Numbered from the stretch's first letter, positions 1 through 9,146 are shown. The stretch: DNA of 64,000 nt from Bacillus sp. 491mf (GCF_900112415.1 NZ_FOLV01000001.1:1-64000); one strand, 5' to 3'. Notes: generated by a model from the sequence alone, not told the origin. A program made the numbers and translations.

Positions 1-319
1 TGCACCGCCCACAGCCAGCAAACGATAACTTTGAGATCCAAATCATTCTTTACATACATTCTATCTGATTCGAGGAAATTCCTTTTTCAATCCTTTGGCT
101 TACGCCAACCAAAATTCATCCCTTTCCTACTCATTGGGCTTCACCCTTCTCATTCCTTGAGGAAGGGGAATTCTTTTGGAAATATGTTAAATTTACATAC
201 ATTCGGCTCTTCGTAGAAAATCCCTTCTTTTTATCTGAAAATAATGACAAATTTTCATGTTAGATGTAAACTGAAGGAAGATTCATTTTTGAAACGGAGA
301 AACAGAGGGGGCTTATAGT
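1..319. other. Intergenic stretch at window edge
   Basis: No convincing gene is visible. On the plus strand frame 2 is open from the edge to a stop at 26-28, so bases 2-28 could be the last codons of a gene that begins outside the window, but eight codons cannot be identified. A short hairpin (TTGGC/GCCAA, about 107-120) and AT-rich promoter-like DNA (ATGACA near 246 and TAAACT near 269) lie before the first gene. A plus-strand 61-codon frame at 31-216 lacks a ribosome binding site and was not accepted. Confidence 0.5.
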
Positions 320-1270
320 ATGACAGTTATTCATAGATTGGAAATTCCTGTTCCATTTGCGGTGGAAATCGTTAATGTTTTTTTAGTGGAGGGAGAGACA
401 CTAACATTAATTGATACAGGAACGAATACAGAAAAATCGAGACTAGCATTAGAGAAGCAACTAAATACACTAGGATATAAGGTAGAAGATATTGAAACAG
501 TAGTGCTGACACACCACCATGCAGATCATTGCGGACTATTGGATATATTCTCTAATCAAACAAATATTGTAGGCCATCCGTGGAATGAACCGTGGATTAC
601 ACAAGATCCGCAATTTCTAAAGCGATATCAACAATTCTTTTTAGAAGAATCTAGACAATTGGGCGTCCCAGAAACATGTTTAAAACAAAGTGCATCGTTA
701 ACGAAAACAATGATTTACTCTTGTAAACGTTCGCTTACACATACGGTGAGGGAAGGGGACCGCGTTGCTTCGTTGCCGGAATTTACGGTGATTGAAACAC
801 CAGGACACGCTTCTACTCATATTTCTTTATATCGTGAAAAGGATGGATTGCTAATTGGCGGTGATGCCTTAATTGGTCATATTTCCTCTAATCCAATTTT
901 AGAACCGCCATATGAAGGAGAAACAGAACGAGCGAAGCCGATGCTGCAGTACAATGAGACATTAAAGCGCTTAGCTAGTATGAATATTTCACGTGTTTTA
1001 CCAGGGCATGGGGAAGATGTTATCGATGTGAAAAAATTAGTAAACGAGCGTCTTCAAAAACAAGAGACACGTGCCTTTAAAGTGTTAAATTTATTAAAGG
1101 AACAACCGATGACAGCATTTGAAGTGTGCGTTAAACTATTTCCTGTGCTATATGAAAAGCAGTTACCGCTTACAATCTCTGAAACAGTTGGACAATTAGA
1201 CTTTTTAGCATATAATCAACAGGTGATGATTGATAAGTCATCAGAGCAATGGATTTACTATGCAAAGTAG
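320..1270 (+). CDS. yqjP: MBL-fold metallo-hydrolase, YqjP-like
   Basis: A 316-residue metallo-beta-lactamase-fold hydrolase. The zinc motif HHHADH is at about residues 65-70, a further metal ligand lies in the ETPGHAS segment near 157, GGDAL near 178 supplies the bridging Asp, and LPGHGE near 228 the last His. The C-terminal third is the helical extension found in YqjP and similar RNase-Z/glyoxalase-like proteins. The substrate is not known. The ATG follows a GAGGGGGC ribosome site. The stop abuts the next gene (yqjQ), as in B. subtilis, so the two are probably co-transcribed. The family is secure; the name rests on length and neighbours. Confidence 0.85.
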   Translation: MTVIHRLEIPVPFAVEIVNVFLVEGETLTLIDTGTNTEKSRLALEKQLNTLGYKVEDIETVVLTHHHADHCGLLDIFSNQTNIVGHPWNEPWITQDPQFLKRYQQFFLEESRQLGVPETCLKQSASLTKTMIYSCKRSLTHTVREGDRVASLPEFTVIETPGHASTHISLYREKDGLLIGGDALIGHISSNPILEPPYEGETERAKPMLQYNETLKRLASMNISRVLPGHGEDVIDVKKLVNERLQKQETRAFKVLNLLKEQPMTAFEVCVKLFPVLYEKQLPLTISETVGQLDFLAYNQQVMIDKSSEQWIYYAK

Positions 1271-2074
1271 GTGACAGCCATGAATAGGCGTTTACAAGAT
1301 AAAGTAATCGTCATAACAGGAGCTTCAAGTGGAATTGGAGAAGAGTTAGCGATGCAAGCAGCGGAGTGCGGTGCAATCCCTGTCCTAATTGCTCGTACAG
1401 AAGAAAAATTACGAGCGCTCAAACAAAAAATTGAAACCGCATATCGTACTTCTTGTCATTATTATGTGTTGGATGTAAGTAATGAAGAAGAAGTAAAACT
1501 TGTTTTTGCACAAATGCTTCAAGATATAGGACGTATTGATATACTAGTCAATAATGCTGGCTTTGGGGTGTTTAAAACGTTTGTTGATGCATCCGTTCAA
1601 GAAGTTAAAGATATGTTTGATGTAAATGTATTCGGTTTAGTAGCGTGTACGAAAGCGATTTTACCTTATATGATTGAACAAAATAGTGGGCAGATTGTGA
1701 ATATCGCTTCACTGGCAGGGAAAATTGCAACGCCGAAATCAAGTGCATATGCAGCAACGAAACATGCGGTATTAGGGTTTACAAATAGCTTGCGTATGGA
1801 ACTTGCCAATACAAACATTACGATAACAGCAATTAATCCAGGTCCAATTGACACAAACTTTCATACGATAGCAGATCAATCTGGTACATACGTAAAAAGT
1901 GTTGAACGTTACATATTAAAACCAAACTATGTAGCGCAGCAAATTGTAAAAGCAATCGTAATGAAAAAGCGTGAAGTAAATTTACCGAAGTGGATGAATT
2001 TAGGACCGATTATTTTTTCATTGTTTCCAGGGTTATTCGAGCGTGTTGTTGGAAAATCATTAAGTAAAAAATAG
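1271..2074 (+). CDS. yqjQ: Short-chain dehydrogenase/reductase, YqjQ-like
   Basis: A classical SDR of about 265 residues acting on an unknown substrate with NAD(P). The Rossmann motif GASSGIGEE is near residue 18, NNAG near 95, the catalytic Ser in NIASLAGK near 146, and YAATK (catalytic Tyr and Lys) near 158. The last 30 residues are hydrophobic and basic, as in membrane-associated SDRs of this type. The start could be GTG 1271, immediately after the yqjP stop, or ATG 1280; GTG 1271 is kept but ATG 1280 is equally possible. The stop codon sits in the 5' arm of a terminator hairpin shared with the convergent lipoprotein gene. Confidence 0.85.
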   Translation: MTAMNRRLQDKVIVITGASSGIGEELAMQAAECGAIPVLIARTEEKLRALKQKIETAYRTSCHYYVLDVSNEEEVKLVFAQMLQDIGRIDILVNNAGFGVFKTFVDASVQEVKDMFDVNVFGLVACTKAILPYMIEQNSGQIVNIASLAGKIATPKSSAYAATKHAVLGFTNSLRMELANTNITITAINPGPIDTNFHTIADQSGTYVKSVERYILKPNYVAQQIVKAIVMKKREVNLPKWMNLGPIIFSLFPGLFERVVGKSLSKK

Positions 2075-2107
2075 GAGATTCTCAAATAGAGAATCTCCTA
2101 TTTTTTG
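2066..2107. terminator. Bidirectional terminator between yqjQ and lipoprotein gene
   Basis: A perfect 13-bp stem (2071-2083 with 2089-2101, loop AAATA) is followed by a T-run on the plus strand and preceded by an A-run that is a T-run on the minus strand. It contains the stop codons of both convergent genes. Confidence 0.9.
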
Positions 2108-2466
2108 TTGGTTAAATCTTCTATGGCTGATACTAATTCAGTATTTTCTTTGTAATAATATCCGTTAATTTCAGAAGTCGTGAAATGGCCTACTTCTTCG
2201 TCTTTGTTATACATTTTTATGGAATATAAATATCCAACTTTTTTCTCTTGGCTTTCTTCTGATGTAAATGTAATTGACTGCATGTGATTGATCCATTCGT
2301 CGATATGTGTTTGATTTGTAATAATCGTATTTTCTCCATTGCCTTTCGTTATTTCTATTTTTGTTACATGAATACGAGGATAAATGTCTGTGAAGTTCAT
2401 GGTGTTATCTTGGCAAGCTGTTAAAAAGAAAGTAAGTAATCCGAGAAGAATAAAAATTTTTTTCAT
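2098..2466 (-). CDS. Small lipoprotein of unknown function
   Basis: A 122-residue secreted lipoprotein. It begins with a signal peptide (basic MKK, hydrophobic ILLGLLTFF) and the lipobox LTAC, so Cys18 should be lipidated and the protein anchored on the outer face of the membrane. The mature part is hydrophilic, with a run of beta-strand-like segments, and resembles no family that I recognise. The ATG has a good AGGAGG ribosome site nine bases upstream. The gene is convergent with yqjQ and followed upstream on the same strand by yqzH, 61 bases away, which may share its transcript. Confidence 0.75.
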   Translation of the reverse strand: MKKIFILLGLLTFFLTACQDNTMNFTDIYPRIHVTKIEITKGNGENTIITNQTHIDEWINHMQSITFTSEESQEKKVGYLYSIKMYNKDEEVGHFTTSEINGYYYKENTELVSAIEDLTNKK

Positions 2467-2527
2467 TTTTCATAATCCTCCTTTTCATGCTTCATACTCC
2501 TTTAACATGTTATAAGTTTTTCAATTT

Positions 2528-2713
2528 TTACGATAGCGTAATGTATTCATATACGACATCCTCTATTGCTTCATACAAGTCAACCTCTGTATTACTAGAA
2601 AGTATGTTTTGAATACGTTCTATAAGCATTTTATAGTCTTCTTGTGAAGTTGGCGCACATTGATATTGTTGAAAACTTTTTGTAATCATTTTTTCGATTA
2701 ATTTTTCATTCAT
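2528..2713 (-). CDS. yqzH: YqzH family protein
   Basis: A 61-residue, acidic, largely helical cytoplasmic protein of the YqzH family, whose function is not known. The position next to yqjP/yqjQ matches B. subtilis. The start is taken as ATG 2713, which has TAGGTGAG eight bases upstream; the in-frame GTG at 2725 lies inside that ribosome site and is unlikely. Confidence 0.7.
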   Translation of the reverse strand: MNEKLIEKMITKSFQQYQCAPTSQEDYKMLIERIQNILSSNTEVDLYEAIEDVVYEYITLS

Positions 2714-2791
2714 GATTTTTCTCACCTATATGTGTATATGTATTGTTTTTATTGTACTTGAATTTGAAAAGAAAATCTCCATATCTTTGTT

Positions 2792-2912
2792 TTTGCATAA
2801 AAATTCATTTGTTATAAAAGTTTTATCAGTAAAGTGTCTTTAAAATGTTAATTTTAATAGTTTATAAATTTATAAATATTTAATTGACTCTATAAATATA
2901 CAATATTATAAT
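2792..2912 (+). promoter_or_regulatory. arg operon promoter with candidate AhrC (ARG) box
   Basis: The promoter is near consensus: TTGACT at 2884-2889, a 17-base spacer and TATAAT at 2907-2912. An 18-base site at 2792-2809, with core GCATAAAAATTCAT, matches the Bacillus ARG-box consensus at about 14 of 18 positions by eye. AhrC/ArgR, with arginine as corepressor, is known to repress argC operons in Bacillus, so this is the expected control. A second box closer to the promoter is likely, but the AT-rich DNA there is too ambiguous to name one. Confidence 0.7.
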
Positions 2913-2946
2913 CGTATTTAAATCTAAAAGGTAATGAGGAGGAATT

Positions 2947-3984
2947 ATGAAGGCGGCGATTATTGGGGCAACTGGATATGGAGGTCTTGAGCTTTTACGG
3001 TTATTAACACATCACCCAATTTTTACGGTGACATCGGTACATTCTTATTCGCAAATTGGAGAAGTCATGACGATACCATATCCTCATTTATCTACTTTTG
3101 TTTCCCATTCATTAGCAGAGGTAGATGTTGAAAGGATTGCGAAAGAGGCGGATCTTGTGTTTTTAGCAACGCCGGCTGGGGTGTCGGCAAATTTGACACC
3201 GAGCTTACTAGAGGCTGGGGTAAGAGTGATTGATTTATCAGGAGATTTTCGAATTCGAAAACCGGCTATATATGAAGAGTGGTATAACAAAACAGCTGCG
3301 AAAGAAGCGGTATTACAGCAAGCGGTGTACGGATTAACGGAGTGGAAAAAAGGCGAAATCAGAGCTGCAAACTTAATTGCGAATCCAGGATGCTATGCAA
3401 CTGCCACTTTGCTGGCGGCAGCGCCATTAGTAAAAAACCGAATCATCGAAGTAGATTCCCTTATTATTGATGCAAAATCAGGAGTTTCTGGGGCAGGAAA
3501 GACGCCGACAAGTATGACGCACTTCCCGGAAATTCACGATAATTTATACATTTATAAAGTAAATGAACATCAGCATATTCCAGAGATTGAGCAAATGTTG
3601 CAAGAGTGGGATGAGAACATGAAACCAATCACGTTTAGTACACATCTGATTCCAATTACGAGAGGAATTATGGTCACGCTCTATGCAAAGGCGAAGCAAG
3701 AAATAACAGATGTTGTGCTTCAGCAAGTTTATGAGGATAGCTATTGTCATTCACCGTTTGTAAGAATACGAGAAAAGGGAGTTTTTCCAAGTCCAAAAGA
3801 GGTAAGGGGATCCAACTTTTGTGACATTGGAACGGCTTATGATAAACGAACAGGCCGAATTACGATTGTGGCAGTCATTGATAATGTAATGAAGGGGGCA
3901 GCTGGGCAGGCTGTGCAAAATGCAAATCTATTAGCAGGGATAGCGGAGACGGAGAATTTACAATTCATGCCGTTGTATCCGTAA
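2947..3984 (+). CDS. argC: N-acetyl-gamma-glutamyl-phosphate reductase
   Basis: ArgC, 345 residues, reduces N-acetylglutamyl-5-phosphate with NADPH in the third step of arginine synthesis. The N-terminal nucleotide-binding motif GATGYGGLELLRLL begins near residue 7, and the active-site Cys lies in NPGCYAT near residue 151. SGVSGAGK near 180 and the conserved His in HIPEIEQ near 213 complete the usual pattern. Length is normal for the family. It starts at ATG with GAGGAGG upstream and is the first gene of argCJBDF, 12 bases before argJ. Confidence 0.97.
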   Translation: MKAAIIGATGYGGLELLRLLTHHPIFTVTSVHSYSQIGEVMTIPYPHLSTFVSHSLAEVDVERIAKEADLVFLATPAGVSANLTPSLLEAGVRVIDLSGDFRIRKPAIYEEWYNKTAAKEAVLQQAVYGLTEWKKGEIRAANLIANPGCYATATLLAAAPLVKNRIIEVDSLIIDAKSGVSGAGKTPTSMTHFPEIHDNLYIYKVNEHQHIPEIEQMLQEWDENMKPITFSTHLIPITRGIMVTLYAKAKQEITDVVLQQVYEDSYCHSPFVRIREKGVFPSPKEVRGSNFCDIGTAYDKRTGRITIVAVIDNVMKGAAGQAVQNANLLAGIAETENLQFMPLYP

Positions 3985-3996
3985 GGGGGAGAAAGC

Positions 3997-5220
3997 ATGA
4001 TTGAAACAGTATTATGCGCGAAGATAGAAAACGGTTCAATTGTAACACCAAAAGGATTTGCCGCGATCGGCATTCATGCAGGATTAAGAAAAGAGAGAAA
4101 AGATATAGGAGCAATCGTATGTGAAGTACCAGCGAGCTGCGGGGCTGTCTATACGCAAAATCAATTTCAAGCAGCTCCGATTATCGTGACGAAAGAAAGT
4201 ATTGCTGCTAAGCAAAAATTACAGGCTATTGTTGTGAATAGTGCAAATGCAAATTCTTGTACAGGTGTAAAAGGTTTGCAGGATGCATATGAAATGCGTG
4301 CATTAGCAGCTAAACAGTTTCGTGTAGAGGAAAACTACGTTGCGGTAGCGTCCACAGGCGTCATCGGAGAGCCTTTACCCATGGAGAAAGTACGTAGTGG
4401 TATTTTTTCATTACAACCATCAACAGAAGTAGGGGTTGCGACATCGTTTTATGAAGCAATTTTGACGACAGATTTAGTTGCGAAACAATCATGTTACAAG
4501 TTTTCAATTGAAGGGAAAGAGGTTGCAATTGCCGGGGCTGCGAAAGGATCGGGGATGATTCATCCAAATATGGCAACGATGCTTGGGTTTATTACGACTG
4601 ATGTGAATATAGAAAGTGAAACATTACAAAGAGCTTTATCTCAAGTTACAAATCATACATTTAATCAAATTACAGTCGATGGGGATACGTCGACAAACGA
4701 TATGGTGCTTGTTATGGCGAGTGGGTTATCTAATACAACTGCAATATACGAAGAACATCCAGAATGGGAGAAGTTTTTATTTGCTTTTGGAAAAGTATGT
4801 GAAGATTTAGCAAAGCAAATTGCGAAAGATGGAGAAGGAGCGACAAAGTTAATTGAGGTAAATGTGCATGGTTCGCGAACTGTAGAAGAAGCAAATATGA
4901 TCGCGAAGCAAATTGTTGGCTCCAATCTTGTGAAAGCTGCTGCATTCGGTGAGGATGCAAACTGGGGGCGGATTATTAGTGCAATTGGACAAAGTGGTAT
5001 TGTGATTGAACCACGTGCGGTTGATATTTCTATTCAATCGATTGCGGTGTTAAAGAATAGTGAACCTCAATGTTTTTCAGAAGAGGAGATGAAACAAATG
5101 CTGCAACAAGAAGAGCTTGTTATCGATGTGTATCTACAAATGGGCGAGTCAAGCGGAAGAGCATGGGGATGCGACTTAAGTTATGAATATATCAAAATTA
5201 ATGCTTGTTATCGCACATAA
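3997..5220 (+). CDS. argJ: Bifunctional glutamate N-acetyltransferase/amino-acid acetyltransferase
   Basis: ArgJ, 407 residues, transfers the acetyl group from N-acetylornithine to glutamate and so runs the cyclic acetyl pathway; many Bacillus enzymes also use acetyl-CoA. The precursor cleaves itself before the nucleophilic Thr in the MATMLGF segment near residue 194, giving alpha and beta chains. GAAKGSGMIHPN just before it is the family signature, and DGDTSTND near 230 is another conserved block. The ribosome site is GGGGGAG. It is the second gene of the operon, and argB follows 11 bases downstream. Confidence 0.97.
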   Translation: MIETVLCAKIENGSIVTPKGFAAIGIHAGLRKERKDIGAIVCEVPASCGAVYTQNQFQAAPIIVTKESIAAKQKLQAIVVNSANANSCTGVKGLQDAYEMRALAAKQFRVEENYVAVASTGVIGEPLPMEKVRSGIFSLQPSTEVGVATSFYEAILTTDLVAKQSCYKFSIEGKEVAIAGAAKGSGMIHPNMATMLGFITTDVNIESETLQRALSQVTNHTFNQITVDGDTSTNDMVLVMASGLSNTTAIYEEHPEWEKFLFAFGKVCEDLAKQIAKDGEGATKLIEVNVHGSRTVEEANMIAKQIVGSNLVKAAAFGEDANWGRIISAIGQSGIVIEPRAVDISIQSIAVLKNSEPQCFSEEEMKQMLQQEELVIDVYLQMGESSGRAWGCDLSYEYIKINACYRT

Positions 5221-5231
5221 GGAGAGACGAG

Positions 5232-6026
5232 ATGAGAGAACGTATTGTAATAAAATGCGGCGGCAGTATGTTGGCTCGTTTAGGTGAAACATTTTTTCAA
5301 TGTATGAAACAAATTGCACAAATGTATGATGTGATTATTGTTCATGGTGGTGGGCCTGAAATTGATGCGATGCTAAACAAATTAAGGATTCCTATTGAAA
5401 AGAAAGACGGATTACGTGTGACAACAGCAGAGGTTATGAAAATTGTACAAATGGTATTATGCGGCAGTACAAATAAGACATTTGTCTCAAAATTAAATGA
5501 TCAAAAAATTGATGCGATTGGACTATCTGGATGTGATGGAAGGTTATTGCAAGTCGCTCCGCTAGAAGCAGAATTTGGTTATGTTGGTGAAGTGAAATTT
5601 GTTCGAACAACATTATTACAGTGTTTGTTAGCAAATCAGTATATTCCTGTAGTTGCGCCCGTTGGAGTAATGGATGGACAGCTATATAACGTGAATGCAG
5701 ATACAGCAGCGGCGGCAATTGCGACAGCAATGAATGCGGAGAAATTAATTTTTATTACAGATGTAGATGGCGTTATATATAAGGATAAGCTCATTGAGAA
5801 AGCAAATGAACAGCAGCTTCTCGAGCTTATCGATAATGGGGCGATTACTGGTGGGATGATTCCGAAAGTAAAAGCTGCACTAGCATCATTAGAGCTAGGT
5901 GTAAAGGATGCTGTAATTGTGAACAGTACACAACGTTTTTTGACAAACAAAGGGGAGTGGATTGGCACAACAGTAACAAAAAGGGGGAGAGGTAGTGGGA
6001 AAACATGTTTTTCCAACATACAGTAG
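5232..6026 (+). CDS. argB: Acetylglutamate kinase
   Basis: ArgB, 264 residues, phosphorylates N-acetylglutamate. The amino-acid kinase fold is shown by IKCGGS at the N-terminus (phosphate-binding Lys), HGGGPEID near residue 40, NVNADTAA near 154 and the C-terminal GGMIPKV segment. The ATG at 5232, with AAGGAGAG upstream, is chosen over an in-frame upstream start inside argJ because the protein then begins MRERIVIKCGG as in the family. Its 3' end overlaps argD by 32 bases, so translation is probably coupled. Arginine feedback inhibition cannot be judged by eye. Confidence 0.96.
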   Translation: MRERIVIKCGGSMLARLGETFFQCMKQIAQMYDVIIVHGGGPEIDAMLNKLRIPIEKKDGLRVTTAEVMKIVQMVLCGSTNKTFVSKLNDQKIDAIGLSGCDGRLLQVAPLEAEFGYVGEVKFVRTTLLQCLLANQYIPVVAPVGVMDGQLYNVNADTAAAAIATAMNAEKLIFITDVDGVIYKDKLIEKANEQQLLELIDNGAITGGMIPKVKAALASLELGVKDAVIVNSTQRFLTNKGEWIGTTVTKRGRGSGKTCFSNIQ

Positions 6027-7149
6027 ACGAAATATTGAAATTGTGAACGGAAACGGCACAAAGGTTACAGATAAACAAGGAAAGCAATATTTAGATTTTA
6101 CTTCTGGCATTGCGGTATGTAATTTAGGGCATTGTCATCCAGTGGTCGTAAATGCTGTTGAAAAGCAATTACAAACAATATGGCACATTTCAAATTTATT
6201 TCCTCATACAGTACAAGAAGAAGTTGCTAAGTTATTAACAAACAATCGCGAGTTACACTATGCATTTTTTTGTAATAGCGGAGCGGAAGCAAATGAGGCA
6301 GCACTGAAGTTAGCACGTAAGTATACCGAGAAATCGGTTGTGATTACGTGTAAACAATCATTTCATGGACGAACTTTTGCGACGATGAGTGCAACAGGAC
6401 AATCTAAAATTCATGATGGATTTGGACCACTTCTTCCAAGTTTTTTACACCTTCCATTTAATGATATCACCGCGTTTCAAGAAGCGATGAATGAAGAAGT
6501 CGCAGCTGTTATGGTGGAAATTGTACAGGGAGAAGGTGGTGTTCTTCCAGCAGATGTTACGTATTTACGTGAAATTGAGAAGTTATGTCATGCATACGGT
6601 GCACTTTTCATCGTCGATGAAGTGCAGACCGGAATGGGAAGAACAGGGACGTTATTCGCATATGAACAAATGGGAATTTCACCTGATATTGTCACAGTTG
6701 CAAAAGCGCTTGGAAATGGTATTCCGGTCGGAGCGATGCTTAGTAAAAAAGAGTTAGGATCTGTTTTTTCTCCGGGAACACATGGCTCGACGTTTGGCGG
6801 GAATTTTATTGCAATGGCAGCTGCAAAAGAAGTATTACAAATTGTTTCTTGTACCTCTTTTTTGAAAGAAGTACAAGAAAAAGGAACGTATTTTTTACGG
6901 AAATTACAAGAAGAATTAGAGGATAAGGAGTGGATCATTGATATTCGCGGAAAAGGACTCATGATTGGAGTTGTTTGCAAAGGAGAAGTTAGTGCGATGG
7001 TAGCCGCGTTAGAGAAAGAAGGTCTTCTAATTTTGCAAGCTGGCCCTAATGTATTGCGTATATTACCGCCGCTTATTGTAACGAAAGCAGAAATAGATGA
7101 AGCGGTGCAAATGATGAATCGTGTATGTAAACAAGCGCTGCTAAAATAG
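5995..7149 (+). CDS. argD: Acetylornithine aminotransferase
   Basis: ArgD, 384 residues, is a PLP-dependent class III aminotransferase that makes N-acetylornithine from the semialdehyde and glutamate. The PLP Lys lies in [12 protein letters not shown] near residue 241, [11 protein letters not shown] near 209 is the cofactor Asp block, and SGAEANEAA near 99 binds phosphate. The start is GTG 5995 after a GGGGGAGAGG ribosome site, inside the end of argB; the nearby ATG at 6006 is out of frame. argF follows 13 bases later. Confidence 0.95.
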   Translation: MGKHVFPTYSRRNIEIVNGNGTKVTDKQGKQYLDFTSGIAVCNLGHCHPVVVNAVEKQLQTIWHISNLFPHTVQEEVAKLLTNNRELHYAFFCNSGAEANEAALKLARKYTEKSVVITCKQSFHGRTFATMSATGQSKIHDGFGPLLPSFLHLPFNDITAFQEAMNEEVAAVMVEIVQGEGGVLPADVTYLREIEKLCHAYGALFIVDEVQTGMGRTGTLFAYEQMGISPDIVTVAKALGNGIPVGAMLSKKELGSVFSPGTHGSTFGGNFIAMAAAKEVLQIVSCTSFLKEVQEKGTYFLRKLQEELEDKEWIIDIRGKGLMIGVVCKGEVSAMVAALEKEGLLILQAGPNVLRILPPLIVTKAEIDEAVQMMNRVCKQALLK

Positions 7150-7162
7150 AGGAGGAATTTGG

Positions 7163-8113
7163 ATGCAAATCGTGTCTGTACCAAAACTGCAAACAAAGGA
7201 TATTTTAACATTAGAAGAATTAGCACAAGAAGAAATCATTGCAATTATTGAGTTTGCGATGTACGTAAAAAAAGAAAAAACATTACCTCTCTTAAATGGG
7301 AAAATCTTAGGATTGATCTTTGACAAACATTCTACTCGTACACGTGTATCTTTTGAAGCTGGAATGATTCAGCTTGGAGGATATGGTATGTTTTTAAATG
7401 GTAAGGAACTGCAACTTGGAAGAGGAGAAAGTATTGCAGATACTGCAAAAGTGTTATCACAATATATAGATGGAATTATGATACGAACATTTTCACACGC
7501 GGAAGTAGAAGAATTAGCAAAGGAAGCGACAATTCCTATTATTAATGGATTAACAGATGATCACCATCCGTGTCAAGCATTGGCAGATTTAATGACGATT
7601 TATGAAGAAGTAAATACATTTAAAAATATTAAGCTTGCTTACGTTGGTGATGGAAATAATGTTTGTCATTCATTGCTCCTTGCGAGTGCAAAAGTAGGGA
7701 TGAACATTACAGTTGCAACGCCTCTAGGCTACGAAGCAAATGAAGAAATAGTGAAGCGTGCGATTGAAATTGCAAAGGAAACAGGAGCTAAAATTGAGAT
7801 TACATATAATGCAAAAGAGGCGGTCAAAGAAGCAGATTTTATTTATACAGATGTTTGGATGAGTATGGGGCAAGAGGATAATAAAGAGAAATATAAATTG
7901 TTTCAGCCATATCAAGTGAATGAGCAACTTGTCCAAGAAGCAAAATCAACTTATCGTTTTCTACACTGTCTACCAGCACATCGCGAAGAAGAAGTCACCT
8001 CAGAAATTATTGATGGTCCACAATCCATTGTGTTTCAACAAGCGGAAAATCGCCTGCATGTACAAAAGGCATTATTAGTCAGTTTATTACAAGAAAAACA
8101 ACCTTCTTCATAA
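7163..8113 (+). CDS. argF: Ornithine carbamoyltransferase
   Basis: ArgF, 316 residues, joins carbamoyl phosphate and ornithine to citrulline. The carbamoyl-phosphate motif STRTR is near residue 56, HPCQ near 135 and the ornithine-binding HCLPAHR near 271; all are intact. It closes the argCJBDF operon. Unlike B. subtilis, no carAB genes stand between argD and argF here, and argGH are not in the window. A terminator overlaps the stop codon. The ribosome site is GAGGAGG. Confidence 0.96.
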   Translation: MQIVSVPKLQTKDILTLEELAQEEIIAIIEFAMYVKKEKTLPLLNGKILGLIFDKHSTRTRVSFEAGMIQLGGYGMFLNGKELQLGRGESIADTAKVLSQYIDGIMIRTFSHAEVEELAKEATIPIINGLTDDHHPCQALADLMTIYEEVNTFKNIKLAYVGDGNNVCHSLLLASAKVGMNITVATPLGYEANEEIVKRAIEIAKETGAKIEITYNAKEAVKEADFIYTDVWMSMGQEDNKEKYKLFQPYQVNEQLVQEAKSTYRFLHCLPAHREEEVTSEIIDGPQSIVFQQAENRLHVQKALLVSLLQEKQPSS

Positions 8114-8130
8114 TAGAAGGTTGTTTTTCA
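8099..8130 (+). terminator. argF terminator
   Basis: An AACCTTCT/AGAAGGTT stem (8100-8107 with 8115-8122) is followed by GTTTTTC. It overlaps the argF stop and should end the arginine operon transcript. Confidence 0.85.
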
Positions 8131-8217
8131 TTTGAAATGTCTTATCTAGCTTTCGCATTTTCTCGTTACATACTTTATAATAGTAAGAAACAGAAAAATA
8201 TAAGAGAGATGGTGTAG

Positions 8218-8769
8218 ATGCGAGTAAATAAGAAAACATATTCATTCTTTCAACGTATTTGGCGAGGAGTGAAGGTAAATTATTATAAATTATTGCGTGC
8301 ACCAGAAGGCGCGAAAATTGTTTCACGCGGATTTGCTGTTGGTTTTGGAATGGAAATGTTAGTTATTCATACGGCTTCGCTCGTATATCTTATTTTTTAT
8401 CCGCTTGTTCGATTACTGAAAGGTTCGTTTCCTGCAGCGGTTATCGGTAATATTATTGGTAAATTAACATTTTTACCTGTTCTGTTAATTCCTTTTGCGC
8501 ATGCACTAGGAAAACTTATTTATCCTTTTGAGATAAAAAAAATACCGCTTCACCATTATACAATAAAAGATTTTTTTTCAGTAAATGGGTTAACAATCTT
8601 AAAAGGCTTATTACAAAGTGAAGTCTATGTAATAATAGGTATGACGATTTTAGGGATTGTACTTGGCGTAATTGCTTATTTTGTTATGTACTATTTGTAC
8701 GAGAAAAATCGTAAATTACGACTGACGAAAAGAAAGAAACAAATAAAAAGCCCAATTGTACAACTATAA
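8218..8769 (+). CDS. DUF2062 membrane protein
   Basis: A 183-residue integral membrane protein of the DUF2062 family, function unknown. The N-terminal part is basic (about residues 1-35), then come hydrophobic stretches near 38-60, 70-98 and 138-162, and a very basic tail. The family signature is the Gly-rich FAVGFGMEM segment followed by N-I-I-G-K-L-T and a conserved P. The ATG has a weak GAGATGGTG ribosome site. The gene stands alone between the argF terminator and the hairpin at 8778-8836. Confidence 0.75.
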   Translation: MRVNKKTYSFFQRIWRGVKVNYYKLLRAPEGAKIVSRGFAVGFGMEMLVIHTASLVYLIFYPLVRLLKGSFPAAVIGNIIGKLTFLPVLLIPFAHALGKLIYPFEIKKIPLHHYTIKDFFSVNGLTILKGLLQSEVYVIIGMTILGIVLGVIAYFVMYYLYEKNRKLRLTKRKKQIKSPIVQL

Positions 8770-8777
8770 TGAATGCA

Positions 8778-8836
8778 CATCACATTTCCTTTTTGAATAT
8801 GCTTCTAAAAAGGAGGAAATGTGATGTTTTTTTCTT
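8778..8836 (+). terminator. Terminator hairpin that contains the start of the next gene
   Basis: A perfect 12-bp stem pairs 8778-8789 with 8815-8826, can extend with TTTTT/AAAAA inside, and is followed by TTTTTTTCTT. It has the form of an intrinsic terminator for the DUF2062 gene. The 3' arm also carries part of the GGAGG ribosome site (8812-8816) and the whole ATG (8824-8826) of the 52-residue gene downstream, so any read-through transcript would bury that start in the stem. Confidence 0.8.
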
Positions 8837-8982
8837 ATTATGATCCAAGGTACCATCCACAAGTTAAGTATTATCCTGTTCCATATATAAGGCAAACTGT
8901 GCAACCATTACAAGAAAGTAGACCGTATTTAACTACTTGGCCATATTCAAATGTATATTATGGAAATTATTACGAAGCATAA
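8824..8982 (+). CDS. Small Tyr/Pro-rich hypothetical protein
   Basis: A 52-codon gene with an excellent AAGGAGG ribosome site seven bases before the ATG and its own strong terminator just after the stop. The product is rich in Tyr (about 11) and Pro, has repeated YY and YYxP pairs, no Cys, no signal peptide and no membrane segment. Small Tyr-rich proteins of this kind are common among Bacillus spore-coat and poorly known proteins, but the function here is unknown. GTG 8821 is a possible alternative start. The ribosome site and start codon lie in a terminator-like stem. I judge it real because of ribosome site, composition and terminator. Confidence 0.55.
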   Translation: MFFSYYDPRYHPQVKYYPVPYIRQTVQPLQESRPYLTTWPYSNVYYGNYYEA

Positions 8983-9035
8983 AGCTGCTGACCTAAAAGG
9001 CATATAAGTGCCCTTTAGATCAGTAGCTTTTTTCC
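8979..9035 (+). terminator. Terminator of the small Tyr-rich gene
   Basis: A long imperfect stem pairs about 8982-9001 with 9010-9029 and is followed by TTTTTTCC. The stem includes the end of the stop codon. Confidence 0.85.
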
Positions 9036-9146
9036 GTTATCGACCGTTCTTTGCAATATATCGGCGCTTCGACACGATTTAAAGACCCCTTGACGATATT
9101 TGACATACAAGTAGTCGATTCGCTGAGTTGAATCATACCAAAAAGT

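Noticed and set aside
31-216. 61-codon plus-strand frame at the window edge
   Set aside because: Rare start, no ribosome site, and protein composition unlike a real gene.
9036-9146. Possible 39-codon minus-strand gene near 9.1 kb
   Set aside because: No ribosome site; its stop lies in the terminator of the neighbouring gene.
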